Part shown: positions 18,936 to 28,413 of the stretch, one piece after another
Layout: each line of letters starts with the position of its first letter
Position numbering within the stretch: position 1 is the stretch's first letter
Assembly: GCF_002115755.1 (NCBI RefSeq)
Contig: NZ_JFKA01000002.1
Span: forward strand, 1 to 64,000
Reading direction: 5' to 3'
Source of the DNA: Thalassospira mesophila
Lineage (GTDB): Bacteria > Pseudomonadota > Alphaproteobacteria > Rhodospirillales > Thalassospiraceae
DNA length: 64,000 nt
The notes under the pieces: generated by a model
Seen by the model: only the letters and a program-made list of their open reading frames with translations
What the model was told of the DNA's origin: nothing
The model's database searches: none
Made by a program: the position numbers and the translations under genes

Positions 18936-19228
18936 AAGGGCATTCCCCCGAAGTTTGTTGTGCGACACGGGATGGCCGTTTCGGGCGGCATCATCCGTAA
19001 AAAGATGCGTGGTTTTAACATGACCAACGCATTTGTGCGACGAGAATTTGAATGCATTCAAGGATTAAAAGCCTGCAAACAAAATTTGACCATCATTGTT
19101 GGGTCTGGTGACTATAATGGACAAACACCGGGCACCGGATGCCAACAGGCTCCACCATGGTCGCCGGTGGGTGGTAATAAGTATTCCGGGCCTTGTGGCT
19201 TTGGGCAAAACAGGAAACGGACAATACT

Positions 19229-19954
19229 ATGGGTAAAATTTCCGTCGTTATCGCCGCATTATTTGTGGCGGCCGGGCTTATTGGTGCCGGGGCTTTGGTT
19301 GGGCAGGGCATTGTTAATATGCGTGCGCTGGATCGGTATGTCACCGTTAAGGGGTTGGCCGAACAGAATGTAATGGCCGATCGTGCTGTGTGGCCGATTA
19401 CCTTTGTTGCCACCAATGATGTATTGCAAACCGCCCAAAAGAAAATTGATGACGATACCGAAATTTTGCGCAAATTTCTTGAGGATCACGGCATTAAACG
19501 CGATCAGACCGAACTGCAAAACTTGCAGGTCACCGACCAGCTGGCGCAAAGTTATCGTTCTGGCCCGGTTCAAAGCCGTTATATCGTCAGCCAAACGGTT
19601 CAGGTGCGATCCGACGATGTTGATGCGGTGGCCAAGGCGTCGCAAGATATTGGTAAATTGCTGCAACAGGGCATCGTTTTAGGCGGGCAGGGCTATAACG
19701 CCGGGCCCAGTTATATGTTTACCAAATTAAACGACATCAAACCGGAAATGATCGCCAAAGCAACGGCGAATGCGCGCGAAAGCGGGCAGCAATTTGCCAA
19801 GGATTCTGGGGGTAAACTGGGCGGCATTCGCCGGGCGACACAGGGCCTGTTTCAAATTCTGGCTGCCGATGGTGCGCCGAACATGCAGGAATCTAACCAG
19901 ATCAATAAAACCGTGCGGGTTGTCACAACGATGGAATATCTGCTCGAAGACTAG
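19229..19954 (+). CDS. SIMPL (DUF541) domain protein
   Basis: A 241-residue exported or membrane-anchored protein. An N-terminal hydrophobic segment (VVIAALFVAAGLIGAGALVG) precedes the SIMPL domain, recognised from RYVTVKGLAEQNVMADRAVWPI, TVQVRSDDVDAV and KATANARESGQQFAKDSG. Related proteins (YggE/BP26) have been linked to oxidative stress defence and channel-like ring assemblies, but the activity is not defined. The start at 19229 is taken because the signal segment follows directly; the longest frame begins at 19193. Confidence 0.85.
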   Translation: MGKISVVIAALFVAAGLIGAGALVGQGIVNMRALDRYVTVKGLAEQNVMADRAVWPITFVATNDVLQTAQKKIDDDTEILRKFLEDHGIKRDQTELQNLQVTDQLAQSYRSGPVQSRYIVSQTVQVRSDDVDAVAKASQDIGKLLQQGIVLGGQGYNAGPSYMFTKLNDIKPEMIAKATANARESGQQFAKDSGGKLGGIRRATQGLFQILAADGAPNMQESNQINKTVRVVTTMEYLLED

Positions 19955-20100
19955 GCGTTCCGTGTTCGGTGGGCTTGGTTGATCCATTTTGCGCCCGGAT
20001 ATCGCCCGGCCCGTTTACACTGGCAATCGGGGGTGGGCCGGGCGTAAAGTTTTATCGCCCGGATTGACTTGTCGGTAAAAAGCGGTTTTATGCGGCGATT

Positions 20101-20955
20101 ATGGCGCGCTTGATTTTACTTAATAAACCCTATGGGGTTCTGACCCAGTTTACCGACCGTGAAAACGGGCGGCGGACCTTGGCTGACTATGTCAATTTAC
20201 CCGGGGTTTATGCCGCCGGAAGACTGGATCGCGATAGCGAAGGCTTGTTATTGTTAACCGATAACGGGCCGTTAAATGCGCAAATCGCCCATCCCAAATA
20301 CAAAAAAACCAAAACCTATTGGGTACAGGTAGACGGCGAGCCCGACGACGCCGCCCTGAATGCATTGCGCAACGGCGTGATGCTTAAAGATGGCATGACA
20401 TTACCTGCCAACGTGCGCCGGATGGATGAGCCCGCCGGTTTGTGGGAACGCGACCCGCCGGTAAGGTTTCGCAAATTAATTCCGACGAGCTGGCTGGAAC
20501 TGACCATATCGGAAGGCCGTAACCGCCAGGTGCGCCGCATGACGGCGGCGGTGGGGTTTCCCACCTTACGGCTGGTGCGCTATGCCATTGGCGACTGGAC
20601 GCTGGATGGGCTGGCACCTGGCCAATGGCGCGAAATAGAAGTTGCGGCCCCCAAGGGGCAGGCATCCTCGGCCGGGTCCTCAGCGCGCCCCGCATCACGT
20701 TCGTCGTCGCGGCCATCCTCGCGCCCCGTGTCGCGGTCTGGCGACGGGGCTGATGTGCGTGAGGAGCGGGGGCGCACGGCGAAAAAACCACCATTTTCCA
20801 ACCGCGAAGGCGGGCAGGGTTTGGCAAAGGGGGCGAAGCGGCCTGATGCAAAACCGACCGGTGCCGCCCGGCGAGGCCCTAAAAATGTTTCAACAGATTC
20901 ATCATCAGGTTCGACGGGGCGGCCGTTTAACCGTCGTCGCCCGGTAAAGGATTAA
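20101..20955 (+). CDS. 23S rRNA pseudouridine synthase, RluE/RsuA family, with long basic tail
   Basis: Residues 1-182 form a compact RsuA/RluE-type catalytic domain. The catalytic aspartate is D43 in [14 protein letters not shown], with conserved LNKPYGVL at the start and [25 protein letters not shown] later. RluE modifies U2457 of 23S rRNA in E. coli. Residues ~183-284 are an unusual ~100-residue tail, rich in Ser, Arg, Pro and Lys ([16 protein letters not shown]), predicted disordered and RNA-binding. There is no S4 domain, which fits RluE. The rlmJ gene begins six bases after the stop, so the two rRNA modifiers form one unit. Confidence 0.88.
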   Translation: MARLILLNKPYGVLTQFTDRENGRRTLADYVNLPGVYAAGRLDRDSEGLLLLTDNGPLNAQIAHPKYKKTKTYWVQVDGEPDDAALNALRNGVMLKDGMTLPANVRRMDEPAGLWERDPPVRFRKLIPTSWLELTISEGRNRQVRRMTAAVGFPTLRLVRYAIGDWTLDGLAPGQWREIEVAAPKGQASSAGSSARPASRSSSRPSSRPVSRSGDGADVREERGRTAKKPPFSNREGGQGLAKGAKRPDAKPTGAARRGPKNVSTDSSSGSTGRPFNRRRPVKD

Positions 20956-20961
20956 TCCATA

Positions 20962-21864
20962 ATGTTAAGTTATTTGCACGGGTTTCACGCCGGAAATTTT
21001 GCCGATGTTCACAAACATTCGGCACTGGTGCTGATTTTGGCGCACCTGCAAAAAAAGGCCAAACCGTTTAGCGTGATTGATACCCATGCCGGGGCGGGCT
21101 GGTATGATTTATCCAGCGTTCAGGCGCAAAAAACCGGTGAATGGCAAGGTGGAATTGCTGCGGTGCAGCGTGAAGCGCAAGTGCCTTTGGCGATGGTGCC
21201 GTATCTGGACCTGATTGACGATTTTGTCCCTGATAACCGTGGGTTCGGGGCGGGTTCTGAAGACGGGTCGAATGGTGATGAGCCATCGGTGCCGCCGCTT
21301 TATTATCCCGGTTCGCCGTTTATTGTGCAAAAAATGCTGCGCGAAGACGACCATTTGACAGTGATGGAATTGCATCCGCGCGAATATGAAACGCTGGACC
21401 GTCGACTATACCATGACCGCCGCGTAACCCTGCAAAAACGCGATGGATATGAAGGATTGGTGGCGATGGTGCCCCCCGCCATTCGCCGCGGACTGGTTTT
21501 GATGGACCCCAGTTACGATGTGAAGCAGGATTATGTGCGTGCGGCACGGTCGATTATTGCGGCGCACCGGCGTTGGGCCACGGCAACATACATGTTGTGG
21601 TATCCTATTCTGGAAGACGGGTTTGACCTTGAATTGCACGATATGTTCAGCCAGATCCCGGCGACCGGCGGCGTATTATGCAGTGAAATTGCCGCCAGCC
21701 ACGGCGGTGGCAAGGGGCGGATGCTGGGCTCTGGCCTGTTAATTGTTAACCCGCCCTATCAACTGGACGAACAACTGGCCAACATTGGCGACTGGCTGCG
21801 TGATGTGGTCGATTTGCCCGGCCCTGGCGTGCATTTTCAGGACTGGCTGGTGAAGGCCCAATAA
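20962..21864 (+). CDS. rlmJ: 23S rRNA (adenine(2030)-N(6))-methyltransferase RlmJ
   Basis: A 300-residue SAM-dependent methyltransferase. Diagnostic RlmJ features are the opening YLHGFHAGNFADVHKHSALV, the SAM-binding IDTHAGAGWYDL and the catalytic motif LVLMDPSYD (DPPY-type). In E. coli RlmJ methylates A2030 in 23S rRNA and supports growth on DNA as nutrient. It follows the RluE-like gene closely and is probably cotranscribed with it. Confidence 0.93.
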   Translation: MLSYLHGFHAGNFADVHKHSALVLILAHLQKKAKPFSVIDTHAGAGWYDLSSVQAQKTGEWQGGIAAVQREAQVPLAMVPYLDLIDDFVPDNRGFGAGSEDGSNGDEPSVPPLYYPGSPFIVQKMLREDDHLTVMELHPREYETLDRRLYHDRRVTLQKRDGYEGLVAMVPPAIRRGLVLMDPSYDVKQDYVRAARSIIAAHRRWATATYMLWYPILEDGFDLELHDMFSQIPATGGVLCSEIAASHGGGKGRMLGSGLLIVNPPYQLDEQLANIGDWLRDVVDLPGPGVHFQDWLVKAQ

Positions 21865-21899
21865 AAAAGCACCAGCCCATGATATTGTAGGGCTGGTGC
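21863..21899 (-). terminator. Rho-independent terminator of rpoE-chrR
   Basis: Read on the minus strand: a 10-bp perfect stem GCACCAGCCC/GGGCTGGTGC followed by a run of six T. It lies 37 nt past the chrR stop and abuts the rlmJ stop on the other strand. Confidence 0.88.
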
Positions 21900-21936
21900 A
21901 GTCGGCAAGTAAACTGTCATAGGCCAAACTGGCGCG

Positions 21937-22641
21937 TTACATCCCGATAAAGGGTTGCAGCAATTTGGGCAAAATACCGTTGAATTTAAGCGGTGCGTCG
22001 GTCGCGATCAGGCAAATGCAATCCTCGGCGGTGTCGGCAATCGGCTGATGGTCAATGTCATCGGCCAGATCGGCAACGTCACCGGCACGAAAACGGCCCA
22101 CATCATCAATATAAGAGCCCTTAAGCAGCAGGGTCATTTCATGCCCGCCATGTCCGTGATCGGGAATGCTAACACCTGGCGCAATTTTAAGCAGCCGCAC
22201 CGTGCCTTTGGTTTGCACCGATTTTAACGGAAAATGCTTTACCCCCGGTGCCAGTGTGCGCCACGGAATATCTTCGAGTGATAAAATGTTATCGGGCAAC
22301 AGGCTTGCCAGCGGGGTGGGAAGCGACGGCACGGCACTGCCGGTGATGCTGCCGCCAACGGCCACCCGGCGCGGCATTTCTGCCGGTGTTACGCGGGCGT
22401 TTTCATTGGCACTTTCCTGCTCGATCATTGCCATAACATGGTCCAGCGCATCGCTATCCATGCTCAGGCTTTGATTAACGTTTAGCATGGCCCCGCCGCA
22501 GGCTTCAAATTCGGCAACCTTGTCGCGGCACAACGGGCACAAGGTCATATGGGTGGCAACAACCAGTTCCATGGCCTGCGATAACGCGCCACCGGCATAG
22601 GCCAACAGCGTTTCATCGGTCGGGTGATGTTTGATATTCAT
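21937..22641 (-). CDS. chrR: ChrR-family zinc anti-sigma factor with cupin domain
   Basis: A 234-residue cytoplasmic anti-sigma factor that should hold the adjacent ECF sigma factor inactive until singlet oxygen or organic peroxides appear. The N-terminal zinc anti-sigma ligands fall at H6, H31, C35 and C38, the same numbers reported for Rhodobacter sphaeroides ChrR. The C-terminal cupin has H162, H164, E168 and H198, with the same spacing as the second ChrR zinc site. The start overlaps the sigma-factor stop by four bases (ATGA), so both are made in a coupled ratio. A terminator follows. Confidence 0.95.
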   Translation of the reverse strand: MNIKHHPTDETLLAYAGGALSQAMELVVATHMTLCPLCRDKVAEFEACGGAMLNVNQSLSMDSDALDHVMAMIEQESANENARVTPAEMPRRVAVGGSITGSAVPSLPTPLASLLPDNILSLEDIPWRTLAPGVKHFPLKSVQTKGTVRLLKIAPGVSIPDHGHGGHEMTLLLKGSYIDDVGRFRAGDVADLADDIDHQPIADTAEDCICLIATDAPLKFNGILPKLLQPFIGM

Positions 22642-23228
22642 GCCACACCTTCCAGTCCGCCGCGCATTTTGCCCAGCGCCAGTCGCAAGCGTGACTTTAC
22701 CGTGCCCAGCGGAATTTTCAGCCGCTCGGCAATTTCGCTATGCGATATTTCTTCAAAAAACGACAATTCTACGACCACTCTTTGATCCTGTGGAAGTTCG
22801 CCCAGGGCCGCCTGTATCAGGGCCGCCTGTTCGCTTTGATTAACGAGTTCGTCCGCAATCGGGCTTTCGTCAATAATCAGCGTCGGGTCGCTATCATCCA
22901 CTTCGATATGTTTGCGTTGGCGTAACCGGTCGATCCGCAGGTTACGGGCAATGGTGAAAATCCATGTGCTGGCCGCGGCTTTTTGCGGGTCAAACAAATG
23001 GGCCTTGCGCCAAACCTGCATCATTGATTCCTGTGCAAGTTCCTCGGCCATTTCCTGGGTGCCGGCAAAGCGAAACATATAGGCCTTTACCCGCGGCCCG
23101 AAATGGGCGAACAGCCGGGCAAACGCCGCCCGGTCGCGAGAGGCCGCAACCGCGACGATCCAGTCGGCATACTGACGGGCTTGTTCCGGGTTGGCCGGGG
23201 CGCGTCGGTTTGTCGCTGTGCCGTTCAT
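22638..23228 (-). CDS. rpoE: ECF RNA polymerase sigma factor, RpoE/ECF11 group
   Basis: A 196-residue ECF sigma factor. Region 2 reads GTQEMAEELAQESMMQVWRK, with the -10-recognition part STWIFTIARNLRIDRLRQRK. Region 4 has LPQDQRVVVELSFFEEISHS and the helix-turn-helix IAERLKIPLGTVKSRLRLAL. The start ATG 23228 has AGGGA 6 nt upstream, while the longest frame to 23312 would start inside or upstream of its own promoter (23282-23311). The chrR partner and the ECF11-like promoters place it as the singlet-oxygen response sigma factor, which also drives its own gene. Confidence 0.94.
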   Translation of the reverse strand: MNGTATNRRAPANPEQARQYADWIVAVAASRDRAAFARLFAHFGPRVKAYMFRFAGTQEMAEELAQESMMQVWRKAHLFDPQKAAASTWIFTIARNLRIDRLRQRKHIEVDDSDPTLIIDESPIADELVNQSEQAALIQAALGELPQDQRVVVELSFFEEISHSEIAERLKIPLGTVKSRLRLALGKMRGGLEGVA

Positions 23229-23281
23229 ATGTTTCCCTGGCCCTTCATCGGACCGAACCACGACATTGTGCATCATATGTC

Positions 23282-23311
23282 GAGATACGGTCTTTGTTAT
23301 TGGTTGGATCA
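23282..23311 (-). promoter_or_regulatory. ECF11-type promoter of rpoE-chrR
   Basis: On the minus strand TGATCC (23311-23306), an 18-nt spacer, then TATCTC (23287-23282). This matches the -35 TGATCC and -10 TA pattern known for RpoE promoters of R. sphaeroides. It lies about 55 nt before the chosen rpoE start, which fits autoregulation. Confidence 0.82.
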
Positions 23312-23369
23312 TCCGGGTTGAAAGATTTGATCATCGGCCCCTAATTAATTGCGGGGCATCGCATTTTTT

Positions 23370-23399
23370 TGATCCGGATAAACGTGCTGCTCGTAGTCA
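23370..23399 (+). promoter_or_regulatory. ECF11-type promoter of the FAD-oxidoreductase/CFA operon
   Basis: Plus-strand TGATCC (23370-23375), an 18-nt spacer, then TAGTCA (23394-23399). It has the same architecture as the divergent rpoE promoter and sits about 40-60 nt before the first gene of the five-gene operon. Confidence 0.8.
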
Positions 23400-23439
23400 T
23401 ATGTAATCTATAGCAACAAACTGCAAGCAGGCACAAAGA

Positions 23440-24780
23440 ATGAATGGCACCGGTTCGAGAATGAAAATTGCGATTGTCGGTTCCGGTATTTCGGGCCTGT
23501 CCGCAGCGTGGCTTTTATCAAAACAGCATGACGTCACCCTGTATGAAAAAGACGACCGCCCCGGTGGCCATTCCAATACGGTGGATGCCGGCGGCACCCC
23601 GGTTGATACCGGGTTTATCGTTTATAACACCGCCAGCTACCCCAATTTATGTGCCCTGTTTGACCATTTGAACGTGCCAACAACCGCGACCGAAATGTCG
23701 TTCGCAGCCTCGCTGGATCATGGGCGGGTGGAATATGGCGGCAGCGACCTTGCCAGCCTGTGTGCGCAAAAACGCAATTTGTTGCGGCCCGGTTTCTGGG
23801 CCATGATCCGCGATATTTTACGGTTTTACCGCGAGGCCCCGGCGGTTTTGCAAGATGCCGATGCCGGGGCGCAAAGCCTGGGCGATTATCTGGCGGCCAA
23901 CCGTTATAGCAAAGCCTTCATCAATGATCATTTATTACCCATGGGTGCTGCCATCTGGTCCACCCCGGTTGATATGATGCTGGCTTATCCCGTCGCGGCC
24001 TTTGTGCGATTTTGCGATAATCATGGCCTGCTGCAAATTAAGGACCGCCCGCAATGGCGCACGGTTGTGGGCGGATCGCGCCAGTATGTTGCGCGCATGA
24101 TGGCAAGCATTGGCAATGTGGTGCTGGACCGTGCGGTGGCCGAAGTGGGGCCAACCGCCACGGGGGCGTTTGTGCAGGACCGTTATGGTCAGCGCGAAGA
24201 ATATGACCATGTTATTCTGGCCTGCCATGCGGATCAGGCACTGGCGATGCAAAGCACGCCAGATGCCGCCGTTGCCCGGTTGCTGGGCGCGTTTCGCTAT
24301 GAACGCAATCTGGCGATTTTGCACAATGACCCGGCCTTGATGCCGAAAAACCCCAAGGTCTGGTCAAGCTGGAATTACCTGCGCCAAACAGTTGGCACCG
24401 AGGAAAAAGTTTGTGTTTCCTACTGGATGAACCGGTTGCAGCATATTGACGAAAACCAGCCGCTTTTTGTGACGCTAAACCCGCCTTTTGCCCCGCGTGA
24501 GGGCTCGGTTATCCGGTCGTTTTTGTATGATCACCCGGTGTTTGATAACGGGGCCATGGCCGCCCAGCGCATGTTGTGGAACATTCAGGGGACGCAAAAT
24601 ATCTGGTATTGCGGCAGCTATTTTGGCTATGGCTTTCACGAAGACGGCATTCAATCGGGCCTGGCAGTGGCCGAGGCCGTGGGCAGTGTGCGCCGCCCGT
24701 GGGATGTGGAAAATGAAAGCGGGCGTATTCATGTGTCCCCGCTTTCCACCTGCCCGCGTGATGATAGCGTGGCGGCATAA
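23440..24780 (+). CDS. FAD-dependent (amine-oxidase-like) oxidoreductase of the RpoE regulon
   Basis: A 446-residue flavoprotein with the dinucleotide motif IVGSGISGLSAAWLL, then TLYEKDDRPGGHSNTV, and a C-terminal FAD contact in NIWYCGSYFGYGFHEDGIQSG. It belongs to the predicted NAD/FAD-binding group that regularly precedes DUF1365 and a CFA-family methylase. In R. sphaeroides, genes of this type are in the RpoE regulon and have been connected with ChrR turnover and furan fatty acid synthesis, so a role in oxidising modified acyl chains is a reasonable inference. Starts at 23440 or 23461 (MKIAIVG) are both possible. Confidence 0.87.
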   Translation: MNGTGSRMKIAIVGSGISGLSAAWLLSKQHDVTLYEKDDRPGGHSNTVDAGGTPVDTGFIVYNTASYPNLCALFDHLNVPTTATEMSFAASLDHGRVEYGGSDLASLCAQKRNLLRPGFWAMIRDILRFYREAPAVLQDADAGAQSLGDYLAANRYSKAFINDHLLPMGAAIWSTPVDMMLAYPVAAFVRFCDNHGLLQIKDRPQWRTVVGGSRQYVARMMASIGNVVLDRAVAEVGPTATGAFVQDRYGQREEYDHVILACHADQALAMQSTPDAAVARLLGAFRYERNLAILHNDPALMPKNPKVWSSWNYLRQTVGTEEKVCVSYWMNRLQHIDENQPLFVTLNPPFAPREGSVIRSFLYDHPVFDNGAMAAQRMLWNIQGTQNIWYCGSYFGYGFHEDGIQSGLAVAEAVGSVRRPWDVENESGRIHVSPLSTCPRDDSVAA

Positions 24781-25650
24781 ATGGCAGGGCCTGGGGCAGA
24801 TCATAGCGATGAAGATTACCAGGGTTCGGCCCTGTATGAGGGGGTGGTAACCCACCATCGCTTGCGTCCGCGTCAGCACCGGTTGCGCTATCGTGTGGTG
24901 TCGTTTCTGTTTGATCTCGACGAAATAGACGGTTTAAGCGCGCGGTTAAAACTGTTTAGCCGCAACAGGTTTAACCTGTTTTCGTTTCACGATCGCGATT
25001 TTGGCAGCGTTGATCGGGACGGTAGCGATGAAAGTGGCGGCACTATCCGCACCCGCATTACGCAAATGCTGCGCGAAAACGATCTGGCGGACTGTGCGAC
25101 AAAGATTGTTGTTTTGTGTTATCCGCGCATCCTCGGTTTTGTTTTTAATCCGCTAAGCGTTTATTTTTGTTACCGCAAAAATGGCGAACTGGGGGCGATT
25201 TTGCATGATGTGTCCAACACATTTGGCGAGCGCCACGGGTATTTGATCCCCGTTTCATCGGATTGCCGGGATGCCAAAGGCATTGTGCATCAAAAATGCG
25301 CCAAGGAGCTGTATGTATCGCCGTTTATTGGCATGAAGGCCGATTACCGCTTTCGCATTAAACCGCCGCAAGACCGAGTTGCGGTTTCGATTGCCGAAAG
25401 TGACGCGGACGGCCTGTTTTTAAACGCCGCCTTCACCGGGGATCGCACGAAACTGACGGACCGTAACCTGCTTTCCGTCTTCATGCGTTATCCGCTGATG
25501 ACCTTAAAGGTCGTTGCCGGCATTCATTGGGAGGCCCTGCATTTGTGGCGCAAGGGATTTACCTTTCACAAACGTCCAACCCCGCCGCTGCACCGTATTA
25601 CGTTTATTACCCCCGGCCCGTCTATCGTCCCTGATGCAGGAAAAAGGTAA
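24781..25650 (+). CDS. DUF1365 domain protein
   Basis: A 289-residue protein of the DUF1365 family: LYEGVVTHHRLRPRQHRLRYRV at the N-terminus, then FSFHDRDFG and CYPRILGFVFNPLSVYFCY, the family signature. Its activity is unknown; it almost always sits between an FAD oxidoreductase and a CFA-type methylase and is thought to act in membrane lipid modification. The ATG directly follows the upstream stop (TAAATG), so translation is probably coupled. Confidence 0.88.
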   Translation: MAGPGADHSDEDYQGSALYEGVVTHHRLRPRQHRLRYRVVSFLFDLDEIDGLSARLKLFSRNRFNLFSFHDRDFGSVDRDGSDESGGTIRTRITQMLRENDLADCATKIVVLCYPRILGFVFNPLSVYFCYRKNGELGAILHDVSNTFGERHGYLIPVSSDCRDAKGIVHQKCAKELYVSPFIGMKADYRFRIKPPQDRVAVSIAESDADGLFLNAAFTGDRTKLTDRNLLSVFMRYPLMTLKVVAGIHWEALHLWRKGFTFHKRPTPPLHRITFITPGPSIVPDAGKR

Positions 25651-25655
25651 AAGCC

Positions 25656-26930
25656 ATGCCTGATCGTTCCCGGCCCAATTCAACACTTGCCCGTTCTTTG
25701 CGCGACCGTATTTTACCGCTGATCAGCAGTGTTGTGCGGCCCAAACCGATGCTGGAACGCATGCTGGTGCGGGTATTATCGCATTTGCATTACGGGCGTT
25801 TGGCACTGGTGTTGCCCGACGGGCGAACGTTAAATTTCACCGGGCGCGAACGGCTTGAGTTGCATGCCGTGCTTGATGTGCGCCATTGGCGCGCCATTCG
25901 CAAACTGGCCACCGGCGGCGATCTGGCCTTTGCCGAAGCCTATATTGACGGCGACTGGCGCAGCCCGGATTTAACCCGTTTGATGCAGCTTGCCATTTTG
26001 AACGAACCGATTGTGCAGGCCCGGTTTGCCGCCGGGATGATTTCGCGTCTGGTGCATCGTCTGGCCCATTTGCGCAATGCCAACACGATCGAAGGATCCC
26101 GGCGCAATATTTCCTATCACTATGATTTGGGAAATGAATTTTACCGCCTGTGGCTGGACCCCGGCATGACATATTCATCGGCGTTGTATGAACATGATGA
26201 CCAGTCGCTGGCCGATGCGCAAACCGCCAAATATGCCCGCATTTGTGAATTGGCCGAATTGGTGCCCGGTGAAAAGGTGCTGGAAGTGGGCTGTGGCTGG
26301 GGCGGATTTGCGCAGATGGCAGCGCAAAATTATGGCTGCGACGTGGAGGGTTTAACCCTGTCGCAAGAACAGCTTTCCTATGCCGAAACACGCCTGAAAA
26401 GGGCCGGGCTGGCCGGAAAAACCAACATGATGTTGCGCGATTACCGCCATCAGGACGGCCAGTATGACAAGCTGGTATCCATTGAAATGTTTGAAGCCGT
26501 TGGTGAAGAACATTGGCCCGCCTATTTTGACATGATCCGCCAGCGGCTACGCCCCGGTGGCAAGGCTGTTTTGCAAATCATTACCATCGACGAAGACCGG
26601 TTTGACGGCTACCGCGAAGGGGCTGATTTTATCCAGCGTTATATTTTTCCCGGTGGCATGCTGCCATCGCCAACCGCGTTGAAAGAAGCGGTTTTTGCTG
26701 CGGGGTTAAAGGTGCAGCATTCGGAATTTTCCGGGCAATCCTATGCCCGGACCCTGGCCGAATGGCAGCGCGATTTTCAACACAATTGGGAAGCCATCAC
26801 CCAGCAAGGGTTTGATCTGCGTTTCAAACGGATGTGGGAATATTACCTGTCCTATTGCCAGACCGGGTTTGAAGCCGGAACCATTGATGTCGGCCTGTTC
26901 GTGATCACCCATGACGGGGAAAACGCCTGA
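25656..26930 (+). CDS. Cyclopropane-fatty-acyl-phospholipid synthase family methyltransferase
   Basis: A 424-residue SAM-dependent enzyme acting on unsaturated acyl chains of membrane phospholipids. The SAM site is VLEVGCGWGGFAQ (208-220), followed by SIEMFEAVGEEHW (275-287) and FIQRYIFPGG (325-334). In the YSCAY motif of E. coli Cfa the cysteine is replaced here: residues 173-177 read YSSAL. Some RpoE-regulated relatives make methylated trans-unsaturated chains (precursors of furan fatty acids) rather than cyclopropanes, so the product type is open. It starts five bases after the DUF1365 stop. Confidence 0.9.
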   Translation: MPDRSRPNSTLARSLRDRILPLISSVVRPKPMLERMLVRVLSHLHYGRLALVLPDGRTLNFTGRERLELHAVLDVRHWRAIRKLATGGDLAFAEAYIDGDWRSPDLTRLMQLAILNEPIVQARFAAGMISRLVHRLAHLRNANTIEGSRRNISYHYDLGNEFYRLWLDPGMTYSSALYEHDDQSLADAQTAKYARICELAELVPGEKVLEVGCGWGGFAQMAAQNYGCDVEGLTLSQEQLSYAETRLKRAGLAGKTNMMLRDYRHQDGQYDKLVSIEMFEAVGEEHWPAYFDMIRQRLRPGGKAVLQIITIDEDRFDGYREGADFIQRYIFPGGMLPSPTALKEAVFAAGLKVQHSEFSGQSYARTLAEWQRDFQHNWEAITQQGFDLRFKRMWEYYLSYCQTGFEAGTIDVGLFVITHDGENA

Positions 26931-26972
26931 AATTGCTGGGGCAATAACCGGCTGGGACAAGGGGCAGTTTAA

Positions 26973-28382
26973 ATGACGCAACAAAACCGCCTGTTTTCGG
27001 CTTTTATCTATGCGTTACCCGCGCTTGCTGCGGCCATTCCCACCATCCCGGCCTATGTTTTACTGCCCAGTCTGTATGGCGATACCTTGGGTTTGGGGTT
27101 AACCCTGACCGGGTTGGTGTTTTTTGCCGTCCGCGTGATCGATATGATCACGGACCCGCTGGTGGGGTATTTGTCGGATCGCAGCCAGTCGCGCAAACCC
27201 TGGGTGGCGGGCGGTGCGGTTATTGCCGGTATTGGCATCTGGTTTTTGTTTAATCCGCCGCTTTTGCCGTCGGCCTTTTATCTGTTTGGCTGGGCCACTG
27301 TACTGTTTGTTGGCTGGACGATGTTTCAGGTGCCTTATCTGGCCTGGGGGGCCGAACTTTCGGGCGATTATAAACAACGCAGCCGGATTACGGCCCTGCG
27401 CGAAGGGGCCGGGTTGATCGGCATTTTGTTTGCTGGCGGTTTGCCGGTCCTGTTTTCCGTAAACGGACCCTTGGAGCAAACCAGCCTGCTGGCAACCGTT
27501 ACCATTGTTCTGGGCGCGATAACGGTGCCGCTGATTATTGTGTTTGTGCCTGATGTGTTGCGCAACGTGGTGGTGCAATCGGGCCGGGTTGTTGCTTGCC
27601 CTGTGTCATCCGTGTCATCCGCTGCACCTGCGCCCCGTGATCGGCCTGTGGCCCTTCCTGCGCCGTCGCAATGGGCGGGGCTGTGGCAAAACCGCCTGTT
27701 TGTGCGGCTGTTGGCGGCGTGGTTGATTAACGGGCTGGCCAACGGGGTGCCTGCGGTGTGTTTTCCATTGTTTGTGAAATATGGTTTGGGGTTGGGGCAA
27801 AGGGACCAAAACGTTTTGATCCTGCTTTATTTTGCCTGTGCGGTGGTGGCGATGCCGGTTTGGGTGATTGCAAGCGGGCGGGTTGGCAAGCACCGTGTGT
27901 GGTGTGGTGCCATGGTCATGGCGATTGCTGCCTTTGCCTTTGTGCCGGTTCTGGGAAATGGCGATTTTGTCGGCTTTGCGGTTATTTGCGCGCTGACCGG
28001 GGCGGCATTGGGCGCGGATTTGGCTTTGCCGCCTGCCATTCAGGCCGATGTTGACGATTGGGATCGTTACCGGTTTGGTATTCGTCGCACCGGCCTTTTA
28101 TTTGCGCTTTGGAACATGACCAACAAACTGGCGATGGCAATTGCGGCGGGGGTGGCGTTTCCGGTTTTGGGGTATTTGGGGCTGACCAAAACGGGCGGGG
28201 TGGACGTGGCGGCGGGTGATGTTTCCGATCCGCACGCGCAGGCCCTATTCATGCTGTTGGTGATCTATGCCGTGATCCCCATCGTATTGAAGATGATCGC
28301 GGTTGTCATGATGTGGCGGTTTCCATTGGGGGCACGTCATCAATCCGCGCTGCGTCGGCGTTTGGCCCGTCGCATGTTTTAA
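26973..28382 (+). CDS. MFS transporter, GPH/MelB-like, in the RpoE regulon
   Basis: A 469-residue 12-helix carrier of the glycoside-pentoside-hexuronide cation symporter type. It shows the MelB-like DMITDPLVGYLSDRSQSRKPW motif and a second-half GLGQRDQNVLILLYF region. A central cytoplasmic loop (~195-230) is Pro/Ala/Ser-rich. In the conserved RpoE-linked cluster such carriers sit next to the CFA-like gene, so it may move a lipid or its precursor rather than a sugar; this is inference. The start ATG 26973 has AAGGGG about 8 nt upstream. Confidence 0.85.
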   Translation: MTQQNRLFSAFIYALPALAAAIPTIPAYVLLPSLYGDTLGLGLTLTGLVFFAVRVIDMITDPLVGYLSDRSQSRKPWVAGGAVIAGIGIWFLFNPPLLPSAFYLFGWATVLFVGWTMFQVPYLAWGAELSGDYKQRSRITALREGAGLIGILFAGGLPVLFSVNGPLEQTSLLATVTIVLGAITVPLIIVFVPDVLRNVVVQSGRVVACPVSSVSSAAPAPRDRPVALPAPSQWAGLWQNRLFVRLLAAWLINGLANGVPAVCFPLFVKYGLGLGQRDQNVLILLYFACAVVAMPVWVIASGRVGKHRVWCGAMVMAIAAFAFVPVLGNGDFVGFAVICALTGAALGADLALPPAIQADVDDWDRYRFGIRRTGLLFALWNMTNKLAMAIAAGVAFPVLGYLGLTKTGGVDVAAGDVSDPHAQALFMLLVIYAVIPIVLKMIAVVMMWRFPLGARHQSALRRRLARRMF

Positions 28383-28413
28383 TCTTTGCGACTTTATCAA
28401 AGGGAATAACGGC

